64,000 nt of DNA from Bradyrhizobium septentrionale (GTDB lineage: Bacteria > Pseudomonadota > Alphaproteobacteria > Rhizobiales > Xanthobacteraceae), in assembly GCF_011516645.4 (NCBI RefSeq), contig NZ_CP088285.1, forward strand, positions 372,001-436,000, read 5' to 3'. The translations under genes were made by a program, and so were the position numbers. A model generated the notes under the pieces. The model saw only the letters and a program-made list of their open reading frames with translations. It was not told the origin of the DNA and made no database searches. Below are positions 45,558 to 55,144 of this stretch, piece by piece (position 1 is the stretch's first letter; every line of letters starts with the position of its first letter).

Positions 45558-45752
45558 CTAGCCCGCACGACGCCCCTTGAAATATCCGGCGTTCGTCGTG
45601 TTCTGCTTGATGTTGGCCGTGTCGCCCTGCTCTGCAGGGTTGCCCACCGCCTTGGTGGATGACGTGTCCTTCTTGACCTCCACTCCGCCACCCGTGCCCT
45701 TGGGGCTGCGGTTGGCCGGCGGGATCGGCGGCATCTTGTGGTGACGTGACAT
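45558..45752 (-). CDS. Small hypothetical protein, low-complexity
   Basis: 64 residues beginning MSRHHKMPPIPPANRSPKGT, rich in Lys, Thr, Asn, Gly and Pro, with no hydrophobic core; it is probably disordered. GGCGTAAC precedes the ATG, not a strong ribosome-binding site. It is in the same direction as the formate dehydrogenase genes, 214 bases downstream of fdsA. No family recognised. Confidence 0.55.
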   Translation of the reverse strand: MSRHHKMPPIPPANRSPKGTGGGVEVKKDTSSTKAVGNPAEQGDTANIKQNTTNAGYFKGRRAG

Positions 45753-45966
45753 GGTTACGCCTCCAACGCTGTCTGCTCTGACTCAGTCTGTCGGCCGCTT
45801 TGACCTGCGCGATGGGTCATCCCCGCGCGATCCGAGCGAGCAGCACAGCCTTAGCGCCTTCCCGATATCAGGCGCCCCAATATTTTTTCAGCGATGCGAC
45901 AGGGCCGTTTACTTGATTTTCGCAGGTGGCCGTCCGTGACACCTGGCCTCGAAGACGGCGCTCGCT

Positions 45967-48732
45967 TTACTCCGCCGCCGAACGGAACTCGGCCTTTTCG
46001 GCGCGCACCGCGCAGAACTTGAATTCCGGGATCTTGCCGAACGGGTCGAGCGCCGGATTGGTCAACAGGTTCGCTGCCGCCTCCGCATAGCAGAACGGCA
46101 TGAACACCATGTTCTCCGGCACGTCGCGATCGGCGCGCACCTTGACCTCGACCGCGCCGCGGCGCGTCTCGAGGCGGATGAAGTCGCCGGGTGCGAGCCC
46201 CTTCTTCCGCATGTCCTTCGGCGTCATGAACGCGACCGCTTCGGGCTCGATCTGGTCGAGCACCTGGGCGCGGCGCGTCATCGAGCCGGTGTGCCAGTGT
46301 TCGAGCACGCGTCCGGTCGACAGCACCATCGGATACTCGGCGTCGGGCAGCTCGTCCGGCGGGATCACCTTGGCCGGCACGATCTTGCCGCGGCCGCTCT
46401 CGGTCGGGAAGCCGGTCGTGAAGATGATCTCATTGCCCGGCTTGTCCGGATCGTCGACCGGATAGGTCACCGCGCCCTCGCGCACCAGGCGCTCCCACGT
46501 GATGTTCTTCAGGGACGGCATCAGCTGAGCCATCTCGGTGAAGACCTCGCCCGGGCCAGCATAGCTCCAGGGCAATCCCATCCGCTTGGCGATCTCCTGG
46601 ATGATCCAAAGATCCTGCCTTGCATCGCCCGGCGGCCTGATCACCTCGCGCGCCAGCTGTACACGGCGGTCGGTGTTGGTGAAGGAGCCGGACTTTTCGG
46701 CGAACGCCGAGGCCGGCAGGATGACGTCGGCGTGGAACGCCGTCTCGGTGACGAACAGGTCCTGCACCACGAGGTGATCGAGCATGGCCAGCGCGCCGCG
46801 CGCGTGCTGCAGGTCCGGATCCGACATCGCCGGATTCTCGCCCTCGACATACATGCCGTGGATTTCGCCGGCGTGGATCGCGTTCATGATCTCGACGACG
46901 GTCAGTCCGCGCACCGGATCGAGCTCCTGCCCCCACAGCTTCTCGAAGGCGCCGCGCATGTCGTCACGGCCGACCGGCTGATAGTCCGGCAGGAACATCG
47001 GAATCAGGCCGGCGTCGGAGGCGCCCTGCACGTTGTTCTGGCCGCGCAGCGGATGCAGCCCGGTGCCGGGGCGGCCGACCTGGCCGGTGATCAGGGCCAG
47101 TGCGATCAGGCAGCGCGCATTGTCGGTGCCGTGGACATGCTGGCTGATCCCCATGCCCCAGAAGATGATCGACGACTTGGCACGCGCGTAGGCACGCGCC
47201 ACCTCGCGCAACGTCTCGGCGGGAATGCCGCAGATCGCCGACATCTTCTCGGGCGTGAAGTCGACGATCTTGGCCTTGAGGTCTTCGTAGCCCTCGGTAT
47301 AGCCGGCGATGTACTGCTCGTCGGTCAGGCCTTCGGTGATGATCGTGTGGATCATCGCGTTCAGCATCGCGACGTCGCTGCCCGGCTTGAATGCGAGGTG
47401 CTGCGTGGCGTGGCGCGACAGCGTCTGCCGGCGCGGATCCATCACATACAGCTTCGCGCCGCGCTTGGCGGCGTTCTTGATGAAGGTCGCGGCGACCGGA
47501 TGGTTCACGGTCGGATTGGCGCCGATCACCCAGATCACTTCCGCGTCGGCCGCGGCCGCGAACGGCGCCGACACCGCGCCGGAGCTCAAGCCCTCGAACA
47601 GCGCCGCCACCGACGAGGCGTGGCACAGGCGCGTGCAGTGATCGACATTGTTGGAGCCGAAGCCGGTGCGGACCAGCTTCTGGAACAGATAGGCTTCCTC
47701 GTTCGAGCCCTTGGCCGAGCCGAACCCGGCGAGCGCCTTGGCACCCTTTTCGTCGCGGATTTTCCGCAAGCCCGCCGCAGCAAGATCGAGCGCCTCCTCC
47801 CACGTCGCTTCGCGGAAATGGGTGTAGGGATTGGCCGGATCGACCTGATCGTTGGCGTCCTTCCTGACACCGGGCAGCCGCACCAGCGGCTTGGTCAGGC
47901 GATTGGGGTGATGGATGTAGTCGAAGCCGAAGCGGCCCTTGACGCAGAGCCGGTTGTGGTTGGCCGGGCCGTCGCGGCCTTCCGCATAGATCACCTTCTC
48001 GTCCTTGACCTGGTAGGTGACCTGGCAGCCGACGCCGCAATACGGGCACAGCGAATCCACCTCGCGATCCGGATAGGTGACGCGGGTCTGCTTGTCGTCG
48101 AGCATCACGGAGGGCATCAGCGCGCCGGTCGGGCAGGCCTGCACGCATTCGCCGCAGGCCACGCAGGTCGACTCGCCCATCGGGTCGTCGAAGTCGAAGA
48201 CGATCTTGGCGTCATGGTTGCGGTACGCCATGCCGATCACGTCGTTGACCTGGACCTCGCGGCAGGCGCGCACGCACAGGCCGCACTGGATGCAGGCGTC
48301 GAGATTGACCCGCATCGCCGGATGGCTGGCATCGGCGGTCCAGCGCTCCGCCGCCGGAAAGCGGCTTTCGGTGACGCCGGTCTTCTCCGCCCAGTGCCAG
48401 AACTTGGAGTCCGGATCGTGCGAAGTCTCGCGCGCCGGCTGGTCGGCGACCAGAAGCTCCATCACCATCTTCTGCGCCGCGACGGCGCGCGCGCTCGCGG
48501 TCTTGACCTTCATGCCGACCGACGGCGTGCGCATGCAGGACGCCGCCAGCACGCGCTCGCCCTCGATCTCGACCATGCAGGCGCGGCAATTGCCGTCAGG
48601 CCGGTAGTCCGGCGCCGGCGAGTAGCAGAGATGCGGAATCTCCTGCCCGCCACGCTTGGCGACCTGCCAGATGGTTTCGCCCATATTGGCCTCGACCTGC
48701 TTGCCGTCGAGCTCGAACGTGATCTTCGTCAT
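45967..48732 (-). CDS. fdsA: NAD-dependent formate dehydrogenase, molybdopterin (alpha) subunit
   Basis: 921 residues from ATG 48732, overlapping the upstream gene's stop; this start puts the ferredoxin-like [2Fe-2S] domain (CYSPAPDYRPDGNCRACMVE) first. Then come two [4Fe-4S] motifs (CIQCGLCVRAC, CVACGECVQAC), another cluster motif (CPYCGVGC) and the molybdopterin domains. The metal ligand appears to be Cys370 in RLCHASS, not selenocysteine. It oxidises formate to CO2. The two-subunit layout recalls FDH1 of Methylobacterium, so tungsten is possible as well as molybdenum. Confidence 0.93.
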   Translation of the reverse strand: MTKITFELDGKQVEANMGETIWQVAKRGGQEIPHLCYSPAPDYRPDGNCRACMVEIEGERVLAASCMRTPSVGMKVKTASARAVAAQKMVMELLVADQPARETSHDPDSKFWHWAEKTGVTESRFPAAERWTADASHPAMRVNLDACIQCGLCVRACREVQVNDVIGMAYRNHDAKIVFDFDDPMGESTCVACGECVQACPTGALMPSVMLDDKQTRVTYPDREVDSLCPYCGVGCQVTYQVKDEKVIYAEGRDGPANHNRLCVKGRFGFDYIHHPNRLTKPLVRLPGVRKDANDQVDPANPYTHFREATWEEALDLAAAGLRKIRDEKGAKALAGFGSAKGSNEEAYLFQKLVRTGFGSNNVDHCTRLCHASSVAALFEGLSSGAVSAPFAAAADAEVIWVIGANPTVNHPVAATFIKNAAKRGAKLYVMDPRRQTLSRHATQHLAFKPGSDVAMLNAMIHTIITEGLTDEQYIAGYTEGYEDLKAKIVDFTPEKMSAICGIPAETLREVARAYARAKSSIIFWGMGISQHVHGTDNARCLIALALITGQVGRPGTGLHPLRGQNNVQGASDAGLIPMFLPDYQPVGRDDMRGAFEKLWGQELDPVRGLTVVEIMNAIHAGEIHGMYVEGENPAMSDPDLQHARGALAMLDHLVVQDLFVTETAFHADVILPASAFAEKSGSFTNTDRRVQLAREVIRPPGDARQDLWIIQEIAKRMGLPWSYAGPGEVFTEMAQLMPSLKNITWERLVREGAVTYPVDDPDKPGNEIIFTTGFPTESGRGKIVPAKVIPPDELPDAEYPMVLSTGRVLEHWHTGSMTRRAQVLDQIEPEAVAFMTPKDMRKKGLAPGDFIRLETRRGAVEVKVRADRDVPENMVFMPFCYAEAAANLLTNPALDPFGKIPEFKFCAVRAEKAEFRSAAE

Positions 48733-50435
48733 TCGGCAGCTTCCTTGAACTCGTCGGGGAAGTATTTGATCACCGATGTCAGCGGATTGGAGGCGGCCTG
48801 GCCAAGGCCGCAGATCGACGCATCGCGCATCGCCTGGCTCAATTCGTCGAGCAGGGCCCGATTCCAGACCGGCCGCTCCATCAGCTGCGCCGCCTTCTGG
48901 GTGCCGGCGCGGCACGGCGTGCACTGGCCGCAGCTCTCGTCCTCGAAAAAGCGCATCAGGTTCAACGCCGCCAGGCGAACGCTGTCCTGCTGCGACAGGA
49001 TCACGATCGCCGCCGAGCCGATGAAGCAGCCGTATTTCTCCAGCGTGCCGAAATCGAGCGGGATGTCGTCCATCGAAGCCGGCAGGATGCCGCCCGATGC
49101 GCCGCCCGGCAGATAGGCGTGTAAGACGTGGCCGTCGGCCATGCCGCCGCAATATTCGTCGATCAGTTCGCGCACCGTGATGCCGGCGGGTGCGAGCTTC
49201 ATGCCGGGATTCTTCACCCGGCCGGAGACCGAGAAGCTGCGCAGCCCGTGCCGCTCATGACGGCCATGGCTCTTCCACCACTCGGCGCCCTTCTCGACGA
49301 TGTCGCGCACCCACCACAGCGTTTCGACATTGTTGATCAGCGTCGGCAGGCCGAACAGGCCGACCTGGAACGGGTAAGGCGGCTTGTGACGCGGCAGGCC
49401 GCGCTTGCCCTCGATGCTCTCAAGCAGCGAGGATTCCTCGCCGCAGATATAGGCGCCGGCGCCGCGGCGCATGTGCAGCTTCGGGCCGCCGGCGGGAAGT
49501 TTTGCGATCTCGCGTTCGAGGATTTCGCGGGCGGCCGAATATTCGTCGCGGATGTAGATGTAGACCTCGGGCGCGTCGACGACATGCGCGCCGATCAGCA
49601 TGCCCTCGAGGAAGCGATGCGGATCGGTCTCGAGATAATAGCGATCCTTGAACGTGCCGGGCTCGCCCTCGTCGCCGTTGACGGCCATCAGCCGCGGGCC
49701 GGGCTCGCCGAGCACCGCACGCCATTTGCGCCCGGTCGGAAAGCCCGCGCCGCCGAGCCCGCGCAGGCTGGCATCGTCGAGCGATTTGAGCAGGTATTCC
49801 CTGGCGAGTTCACCTGAGCGCAACCGGTTGAGCAGTTTGTAGCCGCCGTCGGCGACATAGGCATCGTAGCCGATCGTGGCCGGCAGATGCGCATGGGTGT
49901 CGCCGGCCTTCGCTGCCGCCAGCACGTTGTCGACGGTCGCATGGTCGATGAAATTGTGGCCTACCTCGGCGGCAGGCGCGGTGTCGCAACGCCCGACGCA
50001 GGGCGCGCGGACGACGCGGATGCCGGGACCCGCTTTGTCCTTGAGTTCTTCGAGCAATCGCTCCGCGCCCAGCATTGCGCAGGTGAGCGAATCGCAGACC
50101 CGGATCGTCAGCGGCGCGATATCGGGCTCACCCTCCTTCACGATGTCGAAATGCGCGTAGAAGGTCGCGGTCTCGAACACCTCGGCGAACGACAGCTTCA
50201 TCTCGTCGGCAAGGGCGGCGAGATGCGCCGCCGAGATTTGGTGATAAGTGTCCTGGATCAAATGCAGGTACTCGATCAGCATGTCGCGCTGCCGCGGACG
50301 GTCGCCGAGCAGCTGCTCGACCTCGTGGGCCGCGGTCGGATCGACCTGGCGGCCCTTGGGCGTGGCCTTGGCGCGCTTCCGCCCGGCACCCGGGTGCTCG
50401 AAATTGCGGACCTTGTGAACGTCATCCGTCGTCAT
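48729..50435 (-). CDS. fdsB: Formate dehydrogenase NAD-binding subunit, NuoE-NuoF fusion (FdsG-FdsB)
   Basis: 568 residues. Residues about 30-185 are NuoE/FdsG-like: a helical part, then a thioredoxin-like [2Fe-2S] domain with CDSLTC and CVGRC. The rest is NuoF/FdsB-like with GLGGAGFPTG, the FMN site GDEGEPGTFKDR and a [4Fe-4S] motif CGQCTPC. It passes electrons from FdsA to NAD. No separate fdsG or fdsD is seen nearby. Listed under fdsB because the NuoF part is larger. Confidence 0.92.
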   Translation of the reverse strand: MTTDDVHKVRNFEHPGAGRKRAKATPKGRQVDPTAAHEVEQLLGDRPRQRDMLIEYLHLIQDTYHQISAAHLAALADEMKLSFAEVFETATFYAHFDIVKEGEPDIAPLTIRVCDSLTCAMLGAERLLEELKDKAGPGIRVVRAPCVGRCDTAPAAEVGHNFIDHATVDNVLAAAKAGDTHAHLPATIGYDAYVADGGYKLLNRLRSGELAREYLLKSLDDASLRGLGGAGFPTGRKWRAVLGEPGPRLMAVNGDEGEPGTFKDRYYLETDPHRFLEGMLIGAHVVDAPEVYIYIRDEYSAAREILEREIAKLPAGGPKLHMRRGAGAYICGEESSLLESIEGKRGLPRHKPPYPFQVGLFGLPTLINNVETLWWVRDIVEKGAEWWKSHGRHERHGLRSFSVSGRVKNPGMKLAPAGITVRELIDEYCGGMADGHVLHAYLPGGASGGILPASMDDIPLDFGTLEKYGCFIGSAAIVILSQQDSVRLAALNLMRFFEDESCGQCTPCRAGTQKAAQLMERPVWNRALLDELSQAMRDASICGLGQAASNPLTSVIKYFPDEFKEAAE

Positions 50436-50477
50436 CAGGGCGTCTCGTTTCCTGCTGCCAGATCAATAGTCTAGCCG

Positions 50478-50496
50478 TTGGCATGCCAGATGCCAA
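50478..50496. promoter_or_regulatory. Inverted repeat upstream of the formate dehydrogenase operon
   Basis: TTGGCATGCCAGATGCCAA: 7-base arms TTGGCAT / ATGCCAA around five bases, 43 bases upstream of the fdsB start. The T-N11-A geometry suits a LysR-type regulator. No regulator gene is adjacent. Confidence 0.45.
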
Positions 50497-50586
50497 CTAA
50501 ATTCGAAGCATTCCAAACAGCATTAAGGGCATGCAGCCGGCGCTGTCGCGCCCCTTGAAACCAACCCATTGCGGAACGGGCGGTTC

Positions 50587-50862
50587 TCACGTCTTGCCCA
50601 TGCACTCCTCGATGTAGAACCAGCGGTCGTCACCGGTCAGCCCCTTCGACTTCACCTCGCCGCGGCAGGCCTTGAGCTTGGGCTTGTTGGCGCGCCACTG
50701 AGCCTTCATGGCCTTCAGCTTCTCCATCGTCAGCTTGATCTTCGACGGCTTGGCCGTGGTGGCGGTCGGTGCCGGGGCGGCCGGCGCCGCGGTCTGGGCG
50801 GAGGCAGCATGAAGCCCTATGGCGAGCAGCGCGGCGGCAAGGCAAATCCGGGTGCGCAACAT
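50587..50862 (-). CDS. PsiF-like repeat protein, probably periplasmic
   Basis: 91 residues from ATG 50862. A signal peptide is clear (MLRTRICLAAALLAIGLHAA, cut near ASA-QT). After an Ala/Pro/Thr linker comes one PsiF-type repeat with two cysteines (ACRGEVKSKGL ... DRWFYIEECM). PsiF proteins are small exported proteins of unknown function, known from phosphate-starvation genes in E. coli. It lies between the MFS gene and the fds operon, same strand. Confidence 0.8.
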   Translation of the reverse strand: MLRTRICLAAALLAIGLHAASAQTAAPAAPAPTATTAKPSKIKLTMEKLKAMKAQWRANKPKLKACRGEVKSKGLTGDDRWFYIEECMGKT

Positions 50863-50951
50863 TGAAATCCCCCAATCCTTTTTCTGTTCATTGGATAAAG
50901 CGAACGCCGCAGGTGCCGGGAACCGGCAACCCGCGGCGATGATGGTCGCGG

Positions 50952-52604
50952 TCAGAGGATTTTGACTGCGCTGAGCAGCGTCATGTAGATGCCCCAGGCC
51001 AGCGGAATGCCGACGAACAGCCAGAACAGCGCCGCCCTGCCGTCCAGACCGCCCTTGCCGATGCCGAACGATCCGGTCGCACCATTGCCGCCGGTTGCCG
51101 TCGCCGCCTGCAGCTTCGCCACCTCGGCGTCGCTCATGTGCCACTTCGGATCGACCGGCTTGATCAAATAGTTGCAGATGAAGCCCGCGACCAGCATCGC
51201 GCACAGGATGTACATCGTGGTGTTGTAGAGCTGGTCGCGCGGCACGCCGGCGGCGAGCTGGAATTCGCGGATGTAGTTCACCACGACAGGGCCGATGATG
51301 CCCGCGGTCGACCAGGCCGTCAGCAGCCGGCCATGGATCGCGCCGACGAACTGGGTGCCGAACATGTCGGCGAGATAGGCCGGCACGGTGGCGAAGCCGC
51401 CGCCATACATCGACAGGATGATGCCGAAGCCGAGCACGAACAGCAGCTTCGAGCCCATCGCGGCGAAGGTCGGCGCCAGCGCGTAGAGCACGATGCCGAG
51501 CACGAAGAACGTGTAATAGGTGTTCTTGCGGCCGATCTTGTCCGACAGCGAGGCCCAGAAGAACCGGCCGCCGATGTTGAACAGCGACAGCAGGCCGGCG
51601 AAGCCTGCGGCGATCGCCGCGATCTGCGCCTTCTGCGAAGCGTCGAGCGCGTTGAAGCCGATATTGGGCAGCCCGATCAGCTTGCCGGCGAAGATCTCCT
51701 GCAGCATCGGCGAGGCCATGCCGATCACGCCGATGCCGGCCGACACGTTCAAGCACAGCACCCACCAGATCAGCCAGAACTGCGGCGTCTTGTGCGCGTT
51801 ATCGAGGTGCACGTTCTTGGTCGAGATCATCGCGTTGGCCTTGGCCGGCGGCGTCCAGCCCTCCGGCTGCCAGCCAGACGGCGGCAGGCGGTAGCGGAAC
51901 GCGCCGATCATCATGAACACCAGATAGATCACGCCCATGGTGAGGAAGGTTTCCCAGACACCGACCGAGGTCGGCGTCTTGAAATAGTTCATCAGCAGAT
52001 TGGCGAGCGGTGCGCCGATCATGGCGCCGCCGCCGAAACCCATGATGGCCATGCCGGTCGCCATGCCGCGGCGGTCGGGGAACCATTTCACCAGCGTCGA
52101 CACCGGCGAGATGTAGCCGAGGCCAAGGCCGATGCCGCCGATCACGCCGGAGCCGAGCCACATCAGCCACAATTGATGGGTGATGATGCCGATCGCGCCG
52201 AGCACGAGACCTCCGCACCAGCACAGCGCGGAAACGAAGCCAGCCTTGCGCGGGCCGACGCGCTCCAGCCAGCCGCCCCACATTGCGGCGGATAGACCGA
52301 GCACGACGAAGAACAGCGTGTACATCCAGCCCATGCTCGCGACCTTCCAGTCGCAAGTGGTCGTGAACAATTCCTGGAACAGCGAAATGTCCGGGCATGC
52401 CTTCGGCGCGGTCAGGCCGATCGCGCGCGACAGCGGCAGCCAGAATACCGAGAAGCCGTAGGCCATGCCGATGCACAGATGGATGCACAGCGCGGCCGGC
52501 GGCACCAGCCAGCGATTGAAGCCGGCGGCCGCGATCGTGTGTTCCTTGTCGAGGAAACCTGCGCCTGCAGCCGATACGCGTCCGGCGCTGCTCATCGTCG
52601 TCAT
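50952..52604 (-). CDS. OFA-family MFS transporter (oxalate/formate antiporter type)
   Basis: 550 residues, around 12 to 14 hydrophobic segments. Start CIHLCIGMAYGFSVFWLPLS and MGWMYTLFFVVLGLSAAMWG; loop motif DRRGMATGMAIMGFGGGAMI (MFS motif A type). This family includes oxalate:formate antiporters. The position next to formate dehydrogenase suggests import of oxalate with export of formate, or transport of a related acid, but other monocarboxylates are possible. Confidence 0.85.
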   Translation of the reverse strand: MTTMSSAGRVSAAGAGFLDKEHTIAAAGFNRWLVPPAALCIHLCIGMAYGFSVFWLPLSRAIGLTAPKACPDISLFQELFTTTCDWKVASMGWMYTLFFVVLGLSAAMWGGWLERVGPRKAGFVSALCWCGGLVLGAIGIITHQLWLMWLGSGVIGGIGLGLGYISPVSTLVKWFPDRRGMATGMAIMGFGGGAMIGAPLANLLMNYFKTPTSVGVWETFLTMGVIYLVFMMIGAFRYRLPPSGWQPEGWTPPAKANAMISTKNVHLDNAHKTPQFWLIWWVLCLNVSAGIGVIGMASPMLQEIFAGKLIGLPNIGFNALDASQKAQIAAIAAGFAGLLSLFNIGGRFFWASLSDKIGRKNTYYTFFVLGIVLYALAPTFAAMGSKLLFVLGFGIILSMYGGGFATVPAYLADMFGTQFVGAIHGRLLTAWSTAGIIGPVVVNYIREFQLAAGVPRDQLYNTTMYILCAMLVAGFICNYLIKPVDPKWHMSDAEVAKLQAATATGGNGATGSFGIGKGGLDGRAALFWLFVGIPLAWGIYMTLLSAVKIL

Positions 52605-52927
52605 TGAAACCTCCCTGCAGCCGCCGTTGCATCAGGCGTTCTGCCGTGTTCGATCCCGTCCCATCCCATTGCGGCGCAATCATCACATTGCTCCGCGCAT
52701 TTCCTGCATGCGCCGGGATCAGCCACGCGCATTCCCGAAATGCCAACCCCCGACACGGCCGGATATGCCCCGGTCGCGCGGCCCGCTCTGAACGTTAGGC
52801 CTGCCCTGTATTGCCCCACGCGCCCTGATCCGGGCACGACTTGATCTCCACAACCCGGTGGAGATTATCAATTCGCGCAGAATGGAAAATAGGTGTCGAT
52901 TGGCAAAAGGTAGATATCAAGCTGCAT
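52605..52927. other. Intergenic region between tusA and the OFA transporter
   Basis: About 320 bases, both neighbours on the minus strand. It contains an inverted repeat at 52844-52865 (8-base arms ATCTCCAC / GTGGAGAT, six-base loop) and an AT-richer stretch toward tusA. Presumably it carries the transporter promoter and perhaps the tusA terminator. No convincing gene. Confidence 0.5.
52844..52865. promoter_or_regulatory. Inverted repeat upstream of the OFA transporter
   Basis: ATCTCCAC and GTGGAGAT, perfect 8-base arms separated by AACCCG. It could be an operator for the transporter or a weak terminator for tusA (no T run). About 240 bases before the transporter start. Confidence 0.35.
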
Positions 52928-53197
52928 CTATCGCGCACGCGGCGATGCAGCATTTGAATTATCTATCGTGCCATTTGCTTTCTCGATCAAAAAAACGATG
53001 CGAACGTCGCTTCGTTCGGTGATCTCGACCTTGTCGCCGGTCTCCCGAATGAGATTCGGGATGTCGATCACCGAAAGCGGATCGGTGCAGTGCACTTCGA
53101 GGAAATCGCCTGCCGTCACGCCCTTCAGCGCCTTGCGCGTCTTCAGCGCGGGCAGCGGGCATTTCAGGCCGGTGAGATCGAGCTTTGTCGTGGTCAT
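52928..53197 (-). CDS. tusA: TusA-family sulfurtransferase
   Basis: 89 residues. The conserved CPxP motif is present in GLKCPLPALKTRKAL, the sulfur-carrying cysteine being near residue 13, with a following DPLSVIDIPNLI and a hydrophobic strand. TusA-like proteins shuttle persulfide sulfur; some are needed for molybdenum cofactor and formate dehydrogenase maturation, in keeping with moeA and fdhD nearby. Sixty-three bases separate it from moeA. Confidence 0.87.
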   Translation of the reverse strand: MTTTKLDLTGLKCPLPALKTRKALKGVTAGDFLEVHCTDPLSVIDIPNLIRETGDKVEITERSDVRIVFLIEKANGTIDNSNAASPRAR

Positions 53198-53260
53198 GAT
53201 TCGACCATGGCGGAGCCGCCTTGCATCGTCAACGCGCCCTGCGTCGTCAACGCAGCGCGC

Positions 53261-54514
53261 TCACATCAGGCTTGCATAGGACAGGAAGCCGACCGTCTGG
53301 CCGGGCTCGACGCGCGTCAGTTGCTCGCCCAATTCGACCAGCCCGTCGGTGTCGACCAGCGACGACAGCAGGCCGGCGCCTTCGCGCGGAAACTTGACCG
53401 CCTCGCGCGCGCCGTCCGCCGCGAGACGGAGGCTGACGCGGACATATTCGCGCCGCGCGATCTTCTTCTTGTAGGCAAAGGCCGCGCGCACCGGCAGCGG
53501 CACCAGCGGCTCCTGCCGCGCGCCCATCAGCGCCAGCACGGTCGGCCGCACCACATGGACGAAGGTCACGAAGCTCGCCACCGGATTTCCCGGCAGTCCG
53601 ATCAGCGGCGTGCCGTCGATGATGCCCATCGCCACCGGCCGCCCCGGCTTTATCGCCATCCGCCACAGCACGAGCTTGCCGACCGCCTCGACACCGGCCT
53701 TGACGTGATCCTCCTCGCCGGTCGAGACCCCGCCGGTGGTCAGGATCAGGTCGTGCGCGCCGGCAACGTCGCGTAGCGCGGAGGCAAGTGCGGTGCGCTC
53801 GTCGCGCAGGATCCCGAGATCGCTGACCTCGCAGCCGAGCCGGCGCAGCATCGCCATCAGCATGAAACGGTTGGAGTCGAACAGCTGCGGCGGCGCGCGG
53901 TGATCGCCGGGTGAGACCAGTTCGTTGCCGGTGGAGAACACCGCAACCCGCAGCCGCCGGACCACGGTGAGATCGGTCAGCCCCAGCGCCGCCGCAAGCG
54001 CGACATGCTGCGGTCGCAGCCGTTGCCCTTCCTGCAGCGCAACATGCCCGAGCGGAATGTCCTCGCCGGCCGGGCGGACATTGGCGCCCGGCTTCAGCCC
54101 GGCCGGCAGCACGACATTGCCTTCTTCGAGCCGGACATCCTCCTGCATGAACACGGTGTCGGCGCCCTCGGGCATCGGCGCACCGGTGAAGATGCGCATC
54201 GCCTCGCCGCGCTTCACGGAGGCCTGCGCCGACGCACCGGCCTGCACCCGGCCGGACAACGGAAACGCCTGCGCCTCGCTCGTCGGCAGGTCGGCGCTCG
54301 CCACCGCATAGCCGTCCACCGCGGAGTTGGTGAAGGGCGGCAGCGGCAGCGGCGCTGCGATGTCGCCGGCGAGCACGCGGCCATCGGCTGCCGCAAGCCG
54401 CACGGTCTCGACGTCGGAAACCCTGCTGACGCGCGCGGCAATCAGGCTCACCGCCTCGTCCACCGACATCATCGGTCCGCCAAAGGCAAAGCAATCGTCG
54501 GACAGTTGCGCCAT
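53261..54514 (-). CDS. moeA: Molybdopterin molybdotransferase MoeA
   Basis: 417 residues. Typical features: an N-terminal PFTNSAVDGYAV stretch, RIFTGAPMPEGADTV, the MoCF domain with TTGGVSTGEED and the GLPGNPVASFV motif, and the C-terminal beta domain. It inserts molybdate into the adenylylated pterin. It lies in a minus-strand run with mobB, all serving maturation of the formate dehydrogenase in this region. Confidence 0.95.
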   Translation of the reverse strand: MAQLSDDCFAFGGPMMSVDEAVSLIAARVSRVSDVETVRLAAADGRVLAGDIAAPLPLPPFTNSAVDGYAVASADLPTSEAQAFPLSGRVQAGASAQASVKRGEAMRIFTGAPMPEGADTVFMQEDVRLEEGNVVLPAGLKPGANVRPAGEDIPLGHVALQEGQRLRPQHVALAAALGLTDLTVVRRLRVAVFSTGNELVSPGDHRAPPQLFDSNRFMLMAMLRRLGCEVSDLGILRDERTALASALRDVAGAHDLILTTGGVSTGEEDHVKAGVEAVGKLVLWRMAIKPGRPVAMGIIDGTPLIGLPGNPVASFVTFVHVVRPTVLALMGARQEPLVPLPVRAAFAYKKKIARREYVRVSLRLAADGAREAVKFPREGAGLLSSLVDTDGLVELGEQLTRVEPGQTVGFLSYASLM

Positions 54515-54523
54515 TCCGCCTCG

Positions 54524-55051
54524 TCAGCTCCCGGCCGAAGCCACAGCCAGCACGTCGTCGACCGCGACCGCGAATCGCAGCATCAAGGCGGCGACCTCCT
54601 CGATATCGTCGAGATGGGCGATCGGCAGCGACGTTTCAACCGCAACATCGCTGGCGATGCCGACCACGCTCGCATCGCCGGGAAACAGCAGCGGCTTGCC
54701 GTTGGCCGCGCGATGCACCTCGATCTTGTTGACCGGCTCGCGCTTGAACCCCTCGACCACGACCAGATCGACCGGCGCCAGCTTGGCGAGCAGCTCCGGC
54801 AGGCGCGGCTCGGATGCCCCGCGCAGCTCGTGCATCAGCGCCCAGCGCCGCGTCGACGACACCAGCACCTCGGTCGCGCCGGACTGCCGGTGCACCCAGG
54901 AATCCTTGCCCGGCACGTCGACATCGAATTCGTGATGGGCGTGCTTGATCACGGAGACGCGAAGACCGCGGCCAAGCAGATACGGGATCACCCGCGACAG
55001 CAAGGTGGTCTTGCCGGCGCCGCTCCATCCCGCGAGGCCAATCACTTTCAT
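54524..55051 (-). CDS. mobB: Molybdopterin-guanine dinucleotide biosynthesis protein MobB
   Basis: 175 residues with a P-loop GWSGAGKTTL near the N-terminus (residues about 8-17), then KHAHHEFDVD and the VVVEGFKREP motif. MobB binds GTP and assists MobA in making the MGD cofactor. It ends nine bases before moeA. The start at ATG 55051 is the only sensible one. Divergent from fdhD. Confidence 0.94.
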   Translation of the reverse strand: MKVIGLAGWSGAGKTTLLSRVIPYLLGRGLRVSVIKHAHHEFDVDVPGKDSWVHRQSGATEVLVSSTRRWALMHELRGASEPRLPELLAKLAPVDLVVVEGFKREPVNKIEVHRAANGKPLLFPGDASVVGIASDVAVETSLPIAHLDDIEEVAALMLRFAVAVDDVLAVASAGS

Positions 55052-55144
55052 TGCAGTCTCCCTACCGGCCGGAACCGGGGACTAGGCATCAACTCTTGAC
55101 GCTTTATATCGGCTGTGAGCCGTTGTCATGCTAGCCTGACCAAC

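Noticed and set aside
46291..49116. 941-codon plus-strand frame across the formate dehydrogenase genes
   Set aside because: Opposite fdsA and fdsB; shadow composition and no recognisable motif.
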